Positions 9,079 to 19,361 of a stretch of DNA of 64,000 nucleotides are shown here, piece by piece. Under the pieces are notes generated by a model, which worked only from the letters and a program-made list of their open reading frames with translations, searched no databases and had not been told where the DNA came from. Positions within the stretch are counted from its first letter, which is position 1. Each line of letters starts with the position of its first letter. Made by a program: the position numbers and the translations under genes. The stretch spans positions 126,301-190,300 of the forward strand of contig NZ_NQKQ01000004.1 of the NCBI RefSeq assembly GCF_002269505.1, read 5' to 3'. The DNA is from Pseudomonas fragi (lineage in GTDB: Bacteria; Pseudomonadota; Gammaproteobacteria; Pseudomonadales; Pseudomonadaceae).

Positions 9079-11178
9079 TTACACATCCATAGGTCGGTTG
9101 GCGGCTTGAATCGCCGTAAGGGCGATGGTGTAGACGATGTCGTCCACTTGTGCGCCGCGAGGCAGATCGTTTACTGGTTTGCGCAGCCCCTGCAGCATGG
9201 GTCCCAGGCTCACGCAGTCAGCGCTGCGCTGTACGGCTTTGTGCGTGGTGTTGCCGGTATTGAGGTCAGGGAACACGAACACTGTAGCCCGACCCGCCAC
9301 CTGGCTGTTGGGGGCCAGTTGCCTGGCCACCACTTCGTTGGCTGCTGCGTCATATTGCAACGGGCCGTCGATCAGCAGCGCATGCTGTGCTTCATGGGCC
9401 AGCAGAGTAGCTTCGCGGACTTTTTCGACTTCTTCACCGCTGGCCGACTCACCGCTGGAATAGCTGATCATCGCCACCCGTGGGGTAATGCCGAACGCAG
9501 CGGCAGAGTCGGCGCTTTGCAGGGCGATCTCAGCCAGTTCAGTGGCGCTGGGGTGCGGGTTCATCACGCAGTCGCCGTACACCAGCACCTGCTCGGGGAA
9601 CAACATGAAGAACACGGATGACACCAGCGTACAGCCCGGTGCCGTTTTGATCAGCTGCAGGGCAGGGCGGATGGTGTTGGCGGTGGAGTGGATCACCCCT
9701 GAAACCAGGCCGTCGACCTCATCCAGAGCCAGCATCATGGTACCAATCACCACCGGGTCTTCCAGTTGTTGCTCGGCCATCGGTGCGTTGAGGCTTTTGG
9801 TTTTGCGCAGGGCCACCATCGGTTCGACGTAACGGCCGCGGATCAGGTCCGGGTCGAGGATTTCCAGGCCTTCGGGCAGTTCGAAGCCGTGGGCCTTGGC
9901 CACTGCCTGGACTTCTTCGGGCTTGGCCAGCAATACACAACGGGCGATACCGCGGGCCTGGCAAATGGCCGCAGCCTGAACGGTCAGGGGTTCGCTGCCT
10001 TCGGGCAGGACAATGCGCTTGTTGGCCTGCTGGGCGCGCTGGATTAGCTGATAGCGGAACACGGCGGGGGTGAGGCGCATTTCCCGGGGTGTACCACAAC
10101 GCTGGTGCAGCCAATGGGCATCGAGGTGGCTGGCGACGAAATCAGTGATGATTTCTGCACGCTCACGATCATCGATGGGAATTTCCTTGTTCAGGCCATT
10201 GAGACGGTTGGCGGTGTCGTACGAGCCGGTACTCACCGACAGCACCGGCAACCCGGCTTGCAGGGCGCCACGGCACAGCTCCATCAGGCGCGGGTCGGGC
10301 TGGGTGTCACTGGTCAGCAGCAGGCCGGCCAGCGGTACGCCGTTCATCGCGGCCAGGCTGACGGCCAGGATGATGTCATCGCGATCACCGGGGGTCACCA
10401 CCAGTACGCCGGGCTTGAGCAGTTGCAGGGTGTTGAGCACGGTGCGTGCGCACAGGATGATTTTTGACATGCGCCGGGTTTCATAATCTCCGGCATTGAG
10501 CACCTGGGCTCCCAGCAACTCGGCCACGTCGCGGGTGCGCGGAGCGTTCAGTTCGGGCTGAAAGGGAATGCAGCCCAGCAACTTGAAATCACCACTGCGC
10601 AGCAGCGGCGAATGCTCTTTGAGGCGTGCCGCAAAGGCTTCCATGCTTTCGTCGGTGCGCACCTTGTTGAGGATCACGCCCAGCACTTTCGGGTCTTTTG
10701 GCCCGCCAAACAGCTGGGCCTGCAACTCCACTCGGCCAGACAGTTCGGTCAGCACTTCGTTTTCCGGGGCCGAGACCAGGATCACTTCGGCATCCAGGCT
10801 CTTGGCCAGGTGCAAGTTGACCCGGGCTGCGTAACTGGCGGTGCGGGTGGGCACCATGCCTTCGACAATCAGCACGTCCTTGCCGATGGCGGCCTGCTGA
10901 TAGAGGTTGATGATCTCTTCGAGCAACTCATCCAGTTGGCCGTCACCCAGCATGCGCTCGACATGGGCCAGACCCAGCGGGGTAGGCGGCTTGAGGCCGT
11001 GGGTGCGGGCCACCAGTTCGGTGGAGCGCTCAGGGCCCAAATCCCCCGGGTGCGGCTGGGCAATGGGCTTGAAAAAGCCGACTTTCAACCCGGCGCGCTC
11101 AAGGGTGCGAACCAGGCCCAGGCTAATGGAGGTCAGACCCACACCAAAATCGGTGGGCGCGATAAAGAAAGTTTGCAT
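9079..11178 (-). CDS. pta: Phosphate acetyltransferase (long form)
   Basis: Converts acetyl-CoA and phosphate to acetyl phosphate. At 699 residues this is the long proteobacterial form: an N-terminal CobQ/dethiobiotin-synthetase-like P-loop domain (FFIAPTDFGVGLTS), a central DRTGG domain, and a C-terminal catalytic PTA_PTB domain from about residue 375. The start is taken at the ATG at 11178 (MQTFFIAPTD); the in-frame ATG at 11241 adds 21 atypical residues. It is the upstream gene of a pair with the acyltransferase. Confidence 0.95.
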   Translation of the reverse strand: MQTFFIAPTDFGVGLTSISLGLVRTLERAGLKVGFFKPIAQPHPGDLGPERSTELVARTHGLKPPTPLGLAHVERMLGDGQLDELLEEIINLYQQAAIGKDVLIVEGMVPTRTASYAARVNLHLAKSLDAEVILVSAPENEVLTELSGRVELQAQLFGGPKDPKVLGVILNKVRTDESMEAFAARLKEHSPLLRSGDFKLLGCIPFQPELNAPRTRDVAELLGAQVLNAGDYETRRMSKIILCARTVLNTLQLLKPGVLVVTPGDRDDIILAVSLAAMNGVPLAGLLLTSDTQPDPRLMELCRGALQAGLPVLSVSTGSYDTANRLNGLNKEIPIDDRERAEIITDFVASHLDAHWLHQRCGTPREMRLTPAVFRYQLIQRAQQANKRIVLPEGSEPLTVQAAAICQARGIARCVLLAKPEEVQAVAKAHGFELPEGLEILDPDLIRGRYVEPMVALRKTKSLNAPMAEQQLEDPVVIGTMMLALDEVDGLVSGVIHSTANTIRPALQLIKTAPGCTLVSSVFFMLFPEQVLVYGDCVMNPHPSATELAEIALQSADSAAAFGITPRVAMISYSSGESASGEEVEKVREATLLAHEAQHALLIDGPLQYDAAANEVVARQLAPNSQVAGRATVFVFPDLNTGNTTHKAVQRSADCVSLGPMLQGLRKPVNDLPRGAQVDDIVYTIALTAIQAANRPMDV

Positions 11179-11237
11179 GCGAGCTTCCTGACGTGGCAGT
11201 GCAAGGGCAACACCCTTTATACGGGCTTGTGCCTGAA

Positions 11238-11453
11238 TCAATTGCCAAGATTAGCGCTATCCGCCTCTTGAGCACACCAGCCACAGGCAAAGGGCTGGCC
11301 TATTTTTGCCTGGCGTTGCCCGGGGTCAAGCACCCACGGCCGGGATTGCCAGGGCGGTTGATGGCGCTGGTGCTGGGTATGGCCACAGGAGAGCACGGCA
11401 ACCCAGTGCAGCTCTTCATCCTGACGCCAGCCAATGATCGTTGATGTTTTCAA
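11238..11453 (-). CDS. DUF3565 family small protein, TTG start
   Basis: A 71-residue protein with the conserved family pattern W-V-A-x-L-S-C-G-H-x-Q-H-x-R-H-x-P-P-W (WVAVLSCGHTQHQRHQPPW), RPWVLD, IGQP, and a C-terminal CxxC (ACGWC). The Cys and His residues suggest metal binding; the function is unknown. No ATG lies near the conserved start, so I place it at the TTG at 11453 (MKTSTIIGW). The longer open frame upstream is antisense to the FKBP gene and is not credible. No strong ribosome site is visible, so the start is uncertain. Confidence 0.62.
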   Translation of the reverse strand: MKTSTIIGWRQDEELHWVAVLSCGHTQHQRHQPPWQSRPWVLDPGQRQAKIGQPFACGWCAQEADSANLGN

Positions 11454-11543
11454 AATTATCCGTTGGTCTTGGTTGTGTTCGCTTTCGGGCGATTGCTTGG
11501 TTAAACTTGCGCACTCATTATTTTTTGCAAAAGGTCTCGCCCC

Positions 11544-12029
11544 ATGACGATCGCCGCCAACAAGGCTGTCTCCATCGACTATACCCTGACCAACGACGCT
11601 GGTGAGGTCATCGACAGTTCCGCCGGCGGCGCGCCGCTGGTTTATCTGCAAGGCGCTGGCAACATCATTCCGGGTCTGGAAAAGGCTCTGGTTGGCAAGG
11701 CCGTCGGTGACGAGCTGGACGTTACCGTTGAGCCGGAAGACGCTTACGGCGAGTACTCCGCCGAGCTGGTCAGCACTTTGAGCAGCAGCATGTTCGAAGG
11801 CGTTGACCAACTGGAAGTTGGCATGCAGTTCCACGCTTCGGCGCCGGACGGCCAAATGCAAATCGTGACCATCCGTGATCTGGACGGCGACGACGTGACT
11901 GTAGACGGTAACCACCCACTGGCTGGTCAGCGTCTGAACTTCAAGGTCAAGGTTGTTGCCATCCGTGACGCGAGCGAAGAAGAAGTCGCTCACGGTCACG
12001 TACACGGTGAAGGCGGTCATCAGCACTGA
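11544..12029 (+). CDS. SlyD-type FKBP peptidyl-prolyl cis-trans isomerase
   Basis: A 161-residue cytoplasmic prolyl isomerase and chaperone. The FKBP fold is split by an insert-in-flap domain (about 70-125), as in SlyD. Typical segments are the DAGEVIDSS region, GNIIPGLEKALVGK and PEDAYGEY. The C-terminus is histidine-rich (HGHVHGEGGHQH), which in SlyD binds nickel and other metals. It has its own start with AAGG upstream and a strong terminator downstream. Confidence 0.9.
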   Translation: MTIAANKAVSIDYTLTNDAGEVIDSSAGGAPLVYLQGAGNIIPGLEKALVGKAVGDELDVTVEPEDAYGEYSAELVSTLSSSMFEGVDQLEVGMQFHASAPDGQMQIVTIRDLDGDDVTVDGNHPLAGQRLNFKVKVVAIRDASEEEVAHGHVHGEGGHQH

Positions 12030-12064
12030 TAAGTGCTGCTACGCTCACATGTGAGCTAGCCAGG

Positions 12065-12088
12065 AAAGGCGCCTTCGGGCGCCTTTTT
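12065..12088 (+). terminator. Intrinsic terminator after the FKBP gene
   Basis: AAAGGCGCC and GGCGCCTTTTT form a tight hairpin with a short loop and a T run, 35 bases after the stop codon. Confidence 0.9.
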
Positions 12089-12164
12089 GCATCCTGGGTT
12101 ATGAGGGCAATCGGTGAACTGAACGATTGTTTGAATGTGGATACGGGAATTTTTGGAGTCCGTC

Positions 12165-12647
12165 ATGAGTGCATTTCACGAACTTACCCTGGACGCGCTG
12201 GATGGTAAGCCGCTGCCGCTGGATATCTTCAAAGGCAAGGTGGTACTGGTTGTTAACGTTGCCTCCAAGTGCGGTTTGACCCCTCAATACGCGGCACTGG
12301 AAAACCTGTATCAGCAATTCAAAGGCCAGGGTTTCAGTATTTTGGGCGTGCCATGCAATCAGTTCGCCGGACAAGAGCCGGGCAGCGAGCAGGAAATTCA
12401 GGAGTTTTGTAGCCTCAATTACGGCGTCACTTTTCCTCTGAGCAGCAAGCTTGAGGTCAACGGGCCTGATCGACATCAGCTTTATCGGCTGCTGGCAGGC
12501 GAGGGCGCCGAATTTGAAGGGGATATCACCTGGAACTTCGAGAAGTTTCTGGTAGGCAAGGATGGCCGGGTATTGGCGCGTTTTTCACCGCGTACCGCGC
12601 CAGACGATGCCACGGTCATCCATGCTATCGAAAAGTCCCTGGCTTAA
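12165..12647 (+). CDS. Glutathione peroxidase family thiol peroxidase
   Basis: A 160-residue peroxidase that reduces hydroperoxides. The peroxidatic residue is cysteine (Cys36 in NVASKCGLTPQY), not selenocysteine. The NQFAGQEPG glutamine and the WNFEKFLV tryptophan/asparagine of the catalytic tetrad are present. Bacterial members usually draw electrons from thioredoxin. The ATG at 12165 has GGAG upstream; the in-frame ATG at 12135 does not. Its end overlaps the convergent glycosyltransferase by 4 bases. Confidence 0.93.
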   Translation: MSAFHELTLDALDGKPLPLDIFKGKVVLVVNVASKCGLTPQYAALENLYQQFKGQGFSILGVPCNQFAGQEPGSEQEIQEFCSLNYGVTFPLSSKLEVNGPDRHQLYRLLAGEGAEFEGDITWNFEKFLVGKDGRVLARFSPRTAPDDATVIHAIEKSLA

Positions 12648-13834
12648 GGCTTCTTTGCTGCGATCTGGACCGCAATCGGGGCTGCGCATTCGTGGCCCAG
12701 GCAAGCTCGCTGCAACTGGCTTTCGAACTGTTCGATAATGCCCGGCCAGGTCTGCCGGCTAGCATGGCGGCGGGCGTTGAGGCGCAAGGTACGCAAGGTC
12801 TCGGGAGCTTCCAGCAGCCAGCAGGCGGCTTCGATCCAGGCGTATTCATCACCCGGCATGGCCAGCACGCCGTTGTAGCCATGCCGGATATGCAGCCCGG
12901 CAGCGGCCTCGTCATAGGCCACCACACCCAGGCCAGAGGCCTGCGCTTCGAGCACCACGTTGCCAAAAGTCTCGCTCAGGCTCGGAAACAAAAAAACATC
13001 CCCCGAGGCGTAATGGCACGCCAGCGCTTCGCCTGACTGCTGCCCGCAAAAAATTGCTTCAGGCAGTGCTGCTTCCAGCGTCGCCCGTTTTGAGCCGTCG
13101 CCCACTACAATCAACTTGAAGCGGCGTGCGGGATAGCGCGCTTGCAGCTCATCGAAACAGCGCTTGAGTGCATTCAGGTTTTTTTCCGGTGCCAGCCGTC
13201 CGACATGCAGCAGGGCAATATCCTGTTCTCTGAGGCCCCAGCTTTGGCGTAATGCCTGCTGGCGTTTGGCCGGGCTGAATAATTGGCTGTCGACGCCGCG
13301 CGGGAGCAGCTCCAGGCGTTCGAAATGCCTGCGTTCAAGCTCCACACGCTGGCTGGTGCTGGGCACCAGGGTCAGCGCCGAGCGGTTGTGGAACCAGCGC
13401 AGGTAATGGGTCAGTGCGCGGGTAAACAGGGTCAGGCCATGCTGACGCAAGTACTGCTGGAAATTGGTATGAAAGCCGGTGACTGCGGTAATGCCCAGGC
13501 GTCGGGCAACACGCAGGGCGCATAAGCCCAACGGGCCCTCGGTGGCGATATAGACCACATCCGGGGGTTGCTGGCGCCAGCGCCGGGTCAATCGGTGGGT
13601 GGACGTCAGGCCCCATTGCAGACCGGGATAGCCGGGTAGCGGGAAGCCGCGGCAGAGCATCAGTTCGTCGCTGCTGCGTTGATTGCCATCATCGGGCTGG
13701 CGCGGGCGAATCAGCTCTACACGGTGATTGCGTGCGCGCAGGCCCTCACACAGATGGCCAAGGGTATTGGCCACTCCATTGATTTCAGGGGCGAAGGTTT
13801 CGGTAACAAGGGCGATATGAAGGGCTGTGGTCAT
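12644..13834 (-). CDS. GT4 family glycosyltransferase (MgtA-like)
   Basis: A GT-B fold glycosyltransferase of 396 residues with an N-terminal acceptor domain (VTETFAPEINGVANTLGHL) and a C-terminal nucleotide-sugar domain (HVGRLAPEKNL, then SLSETFGNVVLEAQASGLGV carrying the EX7E motif). It resembles the mannosyltransferases (PimB/MgtA type) that decorate glycolipids; the substrate is not readable. The ATG at 13834 (MTTALHIALVTE) fits the family better than the one at 13858. Confidence 0.85.
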   Translation of the reverse strand: MTTALHIALVTETFAPEINGVANTLGHLCEGLRARNHRVELIRPRQPDDGNQRSSDELMLCRGFPLPGYPGLQWGLTSTHRLTRRWRQQPPDVVYIATEGPLGLCALRVARRLGITAVTGFHTNFQQYLRQHGLTLFTRALTHYLRWFHNRSALTLVPSTSQRVELERRHFERLELLPRGVDSQLFSPAKRQQALRQSWGLREQDIALLHVGRLAPEKNLNALKRCFDELQARYPARRFKLIVVGDGSKRATLEAALPEAIFCGQQSGEALACHYASGDVFLFPSLSETFGNVVLEAQASGLGVVAYDEAAAGLHIRHGYNGVLAMPGDEYAWIEAACWLLEAPETLRTLRLNARRHASRQTWPGIIEQFESQLQRACLGHECAAPIAVQIAAKKP

Positions 13835-13895
13835 GACCCCAGTGTGCGTTGGGGTCATGACGTCAATGTGTCACGGTGATGATGGAATTATGAAG

Positions 13896-14657
13896 TCAGC
13901 GGCTGCGATTGGCGGCTGCCAGCGCTTCATCGCCACGCTCACGCACCCAGAACAGGGTTGCGCCGGCGACGGCTGCGGGCATCATCAGGATATTGACCAC
14001 CGGGATCAGCAGCACCAGGTAGACAATGCCGCCAAAGCTCATGCTCTGCCAGCGCTTCTCGCGCAGCCAGGCGAGCATCTCGTTCCAGCCCAGCTTGTGG
14101 TTGTCGGCCGGGTAGTCAATGTACTGGATGGCCATCATCCAGATCCCGAACAGTAGCCACAGCGGTGCCGCGATCAGGTTGAGTACCGGGATAAACGAGA
14201 GAATCAGCAACGCAATGGCCCGAGGCAGAAAGTAGCCCAGCTTGCGCATTTCACGGGCCAGGGTGCGCGGCACCATGGCGGCCAGTTCACCCCAGCTGAA
14301 AGGCGGCGAATTATCGACTCCGCGCACCACGGCTTCGACCTTTTCCGAGAGAAAACCGTTAAATGGCGCGGCAATGATATTGGCCAGCATGGTGAAGGTG
14401 AAAAACACCATCAACGCCACCAGTACCACAAATAGCGGCCATAACACGTAGTTGAGGAAACTGAGCCAGTTGGGCAGGGTCGGCATCAGCGTATCGACCC
14501 ACAGGCTGAACTGATGCCCGGCGAAGTAAATCAATCCGACGAACAGCACCAGATTGATCAGCAACGGCAGCAGCACGAACAGGCGCAAGCCTGGGCTTAA
14601 GACCAGCTTCAGGCCTTCACGCAGGTACTGCGGGCCAGAGAGAACGGGGGCGGGCAT
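13896..14657 (-). CDS. cysZ: Sulfate transporter CysZ
   Basis: Inner-membrane protein of the EI24/CysZ family, exactly 253 residues like E. coli CysZ, which imports sulfate for cysteine synthesis. It has an N-terminal [18 protein letters not shown] amphipathic segment, hydrophobic stretches at about 24-48, 65-95, 145-175 and 205-230, and the conserved YIDYP motif. A GGAG ribosome site precedes the ATG. It supplies the substrate for the CysDNC enzyme encoded elsewhere in this window. Confidence 0.9.
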   Translation of the reverse strand: MPAPVLSGPQYLREGLKLVLSPGLRLFVLLPLLINLVLFVGLIYFAGHQFSLWVDTLMPTLPNWLSFLNYVLWPLFVVLVALMVFFTFTMLANIIAAPFNGFLSEKVEAVVRGVDNSPPFSWGELAAMVPRTLAREMRKLGYFLPRAIALLILSFIPVLNLIAAPLWLLFGIWMMAIQYIDYPADNHKLGWNEMLAWLREKRWQSMSFGGIVYLVLLIPVVNILMMPAAVAGATLFWVRERGDEALAAANRSR

Positions 14658-15932
<1,275 letters not shown>

Positions 15933-15946
15933 TAGCCCACCCCAAC

Positions 15947-15974
15947 AAAAAAACCGGCCTTGGCCGGTTTTTTT
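15947..15974 (+). terminator. Intrinsic terminator after trxB
   Basis: The palindrome AAACCGGCCTTGGCCGGTTT is flanked by A and T runs, beginning 15 bases after the trxB stop. It is symmetrical and probably bidirectional. Confidence 0.92.
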
Positions 15975-16021
15975 GTTTTCTGGAGCAAGGGATTTCGTAG
16001 CAGCTACAGAAACACTGCAAC

Positions 16022-16074
16022 TGTGGGAGCGAGCCTGCTCGCGAAGGTCGTTCGCGAGCAGGCTCGCTCCCACA
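16022..16074. repeat. REP palindrome (GGGAGCGAGCCTGCTCGCGA)
   Basis: Almost perfect inverted arms (TGTGGGAGCGAGCCTGCTCG and complement) around a 9-base loop. This is the common intergenic REP type of fluorescent pseudomonads, normally spread by a RAYT transposase that is not in this window. Confidence 0.9.
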
Positions 16075-16113
16075 ATAAGGCTTGACCTGCAACAGAGTAT
16101 CTACAGTTTTGCG

Positions 16114-16455
16114 TTATGCCTTGCGGGTCAGCGGTTGCGCTTCGAATTTCACACCGCCCAGGCCATGGGCAATTAGTGCGCGGATATTGCTGTGGTCTGT
16201 GCCTTCAGGCGTGGCCAGAACCGAACGGTAATGTTCGCCGAAAGCCAGCAGTGCTTCCTGGTCGCTCAAACCTTCCAGCAGGGCCAGGCCCAGGGTCTTG
16301 CAAGAGCCTTCGTTCTGCCCGGCTGCGTTTTCCACAGCGCCGTTGCTGAATGCCAGAGGCTGGTAATCGTAATGCGCGGCAATAAACGCCAGGGTGTCGG
16401 CAAAAACGTGCTCGCCGCTGTTGAGGCTGGCGCTCAGGGTGTTCAAATCAGTCAT
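16114..16455 (-). CDS. HopJ family protein
   Basis: A 113-residue protein of the HopJ type III effector family (PF08888). Despite the family name, members occur widely in non-pathogens, where no secretion role is shown. Conserved stretches include FAAHYDYQP-like AHYDYQPLAFSNG, ENAAGQNEGSCK and LLAFGEHYRSVLATP followed by DHSNIRAL. Its ATG at 16455 overlaps the end of the DUF1244 gene by 8 bases, so the two are co-translated. The in-frame upstream ATG at 16563 lies inside that gene and is rejected. Confidence 0.82.
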   Translation of the reverse strand: MTDLNTLSASLNSGEHVFADTLAFIAAHYDYQPLAFSNGAVENAAGQNEGSCKTLGLALLEGLSDQEALLAFGEHYRSVLATPEGTDHSNIRALIAHGLGGVKFEAQPLTRKA

Positions 16456-16744
16456 GCTTTTTTCCTTGGTCGAACGCCGCAGCCTGCTCGGCGCTGGCTT
16501 CTTTCTGGTATTGGGCTTTCCACTCGGCATACGGCATGCCGTACACCACTTCGCGGGCGTCATCGAGGCTGATGTCGATCTGGCGCTCGTCTGCCGCGGC
16601 CTTGTACCACTTGGACAGGCAGTTGCGGCAAAAACCCGAGAGGTTCATCAGGTCAATATTTTGCACGTCCTTGCGGCTGTCCAGGTGCGCGACCAGGCGG
16701 CGAAAGGCGGCTGCCTCCAGTTCAAGTTGTTCTTGAGGTGTCAT
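16448..16744 (-). CDS. DUF1244 family protein
   Basis: A 98-residue conserved protein of unknown function. Typical features are the NLSGFCRNCLSKWY segment with a CxxC pair and the DDAREVVYGMPYAEWKA block. I use the ATG at 16744 (MTPQEQLELE); a GTG at 16753 in the same frame is an alternative. It follows folX by 14 bases and overlaps the HopJ-like gene, so folE-folX-DUF1244-hopJ form a likely operon. Confidence 0.85.
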   Translation of the reverse strand: MTPQEQLELEAAAFRRLVAHLDSRKDVQNIDLMNLSGFCRNCLSKWYKAAADERQIDISLDDAREVVYGMPYAEWKAQYQKEASAEQAAAFDQGKKHD

Positions 16745-16758
16745 GGGGTTCACCGGGG

Positions 16759-17145
16759 TTATGAGGTTGCAGTCTGACGGCTTGCCGCCAGCGTAATCGA
16801 TACCGATTCGGCAAAGCGCAGCGCGTGCGGTTTGTCGACTTCGACTTCGGCATATAGCACCGCGTCGTTGGTCATCACCAGATCCAGCAACTCCTGGGTC
16901 AGGCGCTCAAGCAGGGCAAAGCGGTTCTCTTCGACGTGCTGGATCACGGCCTTGGTGATGGTGCGGTAATTGAGCGCGTGGTCGATATCGTTATCACGAA
17001 CCGCTTCCTGCGCCGCGTAAAGGATGGTCAGGTTGATGAGCACATCCTGCTTGTTGAGGATCTCTTCCTCATTGATACCGATATAGGTGCGCAGGCACAG
17101 GTCCTTGACGCGAATACGGGCCATTCCTGGCTGAAGTTGTGGCAT
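16759..17145 (-). CDS. folX: Dihydroneopterin triphosphate 2'-epimerase
   Basis: Epimerises 7,8-dihydroneopterin triphosphate to dihydromonapterin triphosphate. The 128-residue product belongs to the FolB/FolX tunnelling fold ([38 protein letters not shown], and the catalytic-face glutamate in LERLTQELL). The start at 17145 overlaps the folE stop (TAATG), indicating translational coupling. I call FolX rather than FolB because of this pairing with folE and folM and the sequence beginning [11 protein letters not shown]. Confidence 0.88.
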   Translation of the reverse strand: MPQLQPGMARIRVKDLCLRTYIGINEEEILNKQDVLINLTILYAAQEAVRDNDIDHALNYRTITKAVIQHVEENRFALLERLTQELLDLVMTNDAVLYAEVEVDKPHALRFAESVSITLAASRQTATS

Positions 17146-17705
17146 TAAGGCTTGCTCCGTCCAATCAGTTGCAAGAACTCCATGCGGGTGCTCGGTTCGC
17201 GAAACGCGCCGAGCATGACCGAGGTGTTCATGGTCGAATTCTGTTTTTCTACGCCGCGCATCATCATGCACATGTGCTGGGCTTCTATCACTACAGCCAC
17301 GCCGGCAGCCTGGGTCACGCTTTCGATGGCGTCAGCAATTTCCCGGGTGAGGTTTTCCTGGATCTGCAGGCGCCGGGCAAACATGTCGACGATGCGGGCG
17401 ATTTTCGACAAGCCCAGTACTTTGCCCGTAGGAATGTAGGCCACATGGGCCTTGCCGATAAACGGCAGCAGGTGATGCTCGCACAGCGAGTACAGCTCGA
17501 TATTGGCCACGATCACCATTTCGTCGCTGTCGGATGCAAACAGGGCGCCGTTGACGAGGGTGTCCAGGCTCTGCTCATAACCATGACACAAGTACTGCAT
17601 AGCTTTGGCAGCACGCTTGGGGGTGTCGAGCAGGCCTTCGCGCTCAGGGTCTTCGCCTAAACCAATAAGAATCTCGCGGTAATGCTCAGGCAGTGATGCG
17701 CTCAT
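17145..17705 (-). CDS. folE: GTP cyclohydrolase I
   Basis: A 186-residue enzyme that opens GTP to dihydroneopterin triphosphate. The zinc-binding cysteine and histidine in [10 protein letters not shown] and the second cysteine in [15 protein letters not shown] are present. Its stop overlaps the folX start. With folX and folM it forms the route to tetrahydromonapterin, the pterin cofactor known in Pseudomonas for phenylalanine hydroxylase. Confidence 0.94.
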   Translation of the reverse strand: MSASLPEHYREILIGLGEDPEREGLLDTPKRAAKAMQYLCHGYEQSLDTLVNGALFASDSDEMVIVANIELYSLCEHHLLPFIGKAHVAYIPTGKVLGLSKIARIVDMFARRLQIQENLTREIADAIESVTQAAGVAVVIEAQHMCMMMRGVEKQNSTMNTSVMLGAFREPSTRMEFLQLIGRSKP

Positions 17706-17730
17706 CTAAGTACTTCCTCGCGGGGCGGCA

Positions 17731-18441
17731 TTATTTTAAATGCCGGCCGCCGTTGACGGTCAGGGTAGTGCCGGTCACATGGGGGTTATCCAGCAGGTAG
17801 CGCAGGCTCTGGTAGATCACCTCGGCGCCGGGCTCGATGCCCAGCACGGATTTGGCCAGCGCTTTGGTGCGGTACGCCGCATCGTCGTCGGGGTTGAACA
17901 TCAGCATGGCCGGGGCAATGCCGTTGACTTTGATCTGTGGCGCCAGTTTAGCCGCGAATGACAGGGTCAGGCTGTCGAGCCCGGCCTTGGTGGCGCAATA
18001 GGCGATGTGCTTGCTGCTGCCCTTGCGCGTCACATCATCACTGATATGCACGATGTCCGCCGGGTTCGAGCGTTTGAGCATGTCGCTGCAGTGCAGGTTG
18101 ATCAGATAGGGCGCGAGCATGTGCACGCTGAACATGTGTATGAACGCGCTGGTTTCTGTCTGTGGGGTTTCTTCCAGCCAGGCCGAAGCGTTGTGAACAA
18201 TCGCCCGCAGGCTGTCGGTGTGTTTTTTGAGGCGCCCGATAAAATCGAGAATGCCGGCTTCGCTCGAGAAGTCGGCAAACAGTGCGGTCGCGCCCAGTTC
18301 GCGCAGGGTCTGTACGCCGGGTTTTTCACTGCGGTAGGTAAACACCACCGCGTAGCCGTCTGCCAGCAAACGCTGCGCACAGTGCAGACCAATGCGCTGG
18401 CCGGCACCGGTGATCAGAATCGGGGCAGAAGAAGTGGGCAT
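17731..18441 (-). CDS. folM: Dihydromonapterin/dihydrofolate reductase, SDR family
   Basis: A short-chain dehydrogenase of 236 residues that reduces dihydromonapterin to tetrahydromonapterin with NADPH. It has the nucleotide-binding GAGQRIGLHCAQ motif, the NNAG equivalent as HNAS, and the active-site YCATK tyrosine-lysine (AYCATKAGLDSLT). The C-terminal VTGTTLTVNGGRHLK is typical. It lies 25 bases upstream of folE on the same strand. Confidence 0.9.
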   Translation of the reverse strand: MPTSSAPILITGAGQRIGLHCAQRLLADGYAVVFTYRSEKPGVQTLRELGATALFADFSSEAGILDFIGRLKKHTDSLRAIVHNASAWLEETPQTETSAFIHMFSVHMLAPYLINLHCSDMLKRSNPADIVHISDDVTRKGSSKHIAYCATKAGLDSLTLSFAAKLAPQIKVNGIAPAMLMFNPDDDAAYRTKALAKSVLGIEPGAEVIYQSLRYLLDNPHVTGTTLTVNGGRHLK

Positions 18442-18529
18442 GACGGACTCGGTTTACAAAAGCCGGAAACAGTCGCGGCGCAATGGCAAAACTATACCAG
18501 TGTCCGCGACCTGAAGCCCAAATCCGAGT

Positions 18530-19099
18530 TTAGTTGCGATGTGCCGCTATGGTACTGCGCAGGGGTTTGCCTGGCGTGCTGTGCAGCCAGGCGGCCAGCA
18601 AATGTGTAGACAGTGGAATAAACAGATAAACCATCAGTGGTGTCAGGGCCAGCGTGCTGACCAGAACCCGTGGCAACAGGCTCAGCTCGGCGAGCAAGGG
18701 CGCACAGACAAAGTTGAACAGGAGCGAGACCGGAAAAAACGCCAGCCAGATGGCAACGGCCTGTTTCCAGCGGGGCGGTCTTTGCCCGACAGTGCCAAAC
18801 CAGCCGTCGATGCCGCTGACACGGTGCTCCGACGGGTTGGCGAAGAGGTCGCTGCCGCGCAGCAACCAGGCCTTGCGCGAGACCGAATGCTCCCAGGCAT
18901 GCAAGGTGGCTTCGTCGGCAAAGCGGAAGATGATTTGAAATTCGTCGTCGCCAGGCGGCGGGGCCAATACACCCGAACCCAGGTAGCCGGCGAAGTCGGT
19001 GGCCAGTTGTTCGCCTTCGTGTAGCCAGGCGATCAGTTCCTGATAGCGGCCTTTGGCGACGCGGCGCGCAACCATCAGGGTGACAGGGGAGGTAGACAT
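18530..19099 (-). CDS. Antibiotic-biosynthesis-monooxygenase-like membrane protein
   Basis: A 189-residue protein with an N-terminal ABM-type ferredoxin-like domain (about 1-100: TLMVARRVAKGRYQEL, GYLGSGVLAPP, FQIIFRFADEATLHAWE) and two C-terminal membrane segments (about 118-140 and 150-175). This domain plus transmembrane layout is common in proteobacteria but has no assigned function. The start at 19099 has GGAGG-like sequence upstream; the ATG at 19189 adds 30 unrelated residues. Confidence 0.75.
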   Translation of the reverse strand: MSTSPVTLMVARRVAKGRYQELIAWLHEGEQLATDFAGYLGSGVLAPPPGDDEFQIIFRFADEATLHAWEHSVSRKAWLLRGSDLFANPSEHRVSGIDGWFGTVGQRPPRWKQAVAIWLAFFPVSLLFNFVCAPLLAELSLLPRVLVSTLALTPLMVYLFIPLSTHLLAAWLHSTPGKPLRSTIAAHRN

Positions 19100-19219
19100 T
19101 GTGTATCTCCATGAGGCTGATGCTGCCCGGGTAGGGCAATCACAAAACACAGCGCCGGGGTGGTGGGCCGTGTCTGTAAAAACAAGCAAGGATTGTTCCT
19201 GAATGCACGCAACGCCTTT

Positions 19220-19307
19220 TGTGGGAGCGGGCTTGCCCGCGATGCAGGCCGCGCTGTGTGTCAGGGCAACCGCGGTGATGCCATCGCGAGCAAGCCCGCT
19301 CCCACAG
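19220..19307. repeat. REP doublet (TGTGGGAGCGGGCTTGCCCGC)
   Basis: Two inverted REP arms, TGTGGGAGCGGGCTTGC and its complement GCAAGCCCGCTCCCACA, enclose ~50 bases with their own partial symmetry. It lies between the ABM-like gene and the MerR-type regulator that diverges from it. Confidence 0.88.
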
Positions 19308-19361
19308 GGGCTTGAATGGCAGGTAGAATCCAGTCATCCCTTTCTGATCGTTGCCCGCCCG

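Noticed and set aside
11454..12026. Upstream extension of the DUF3565 frame
   Set aside because: Lies antisense to the FKBP gene; the family begins at about 11453.
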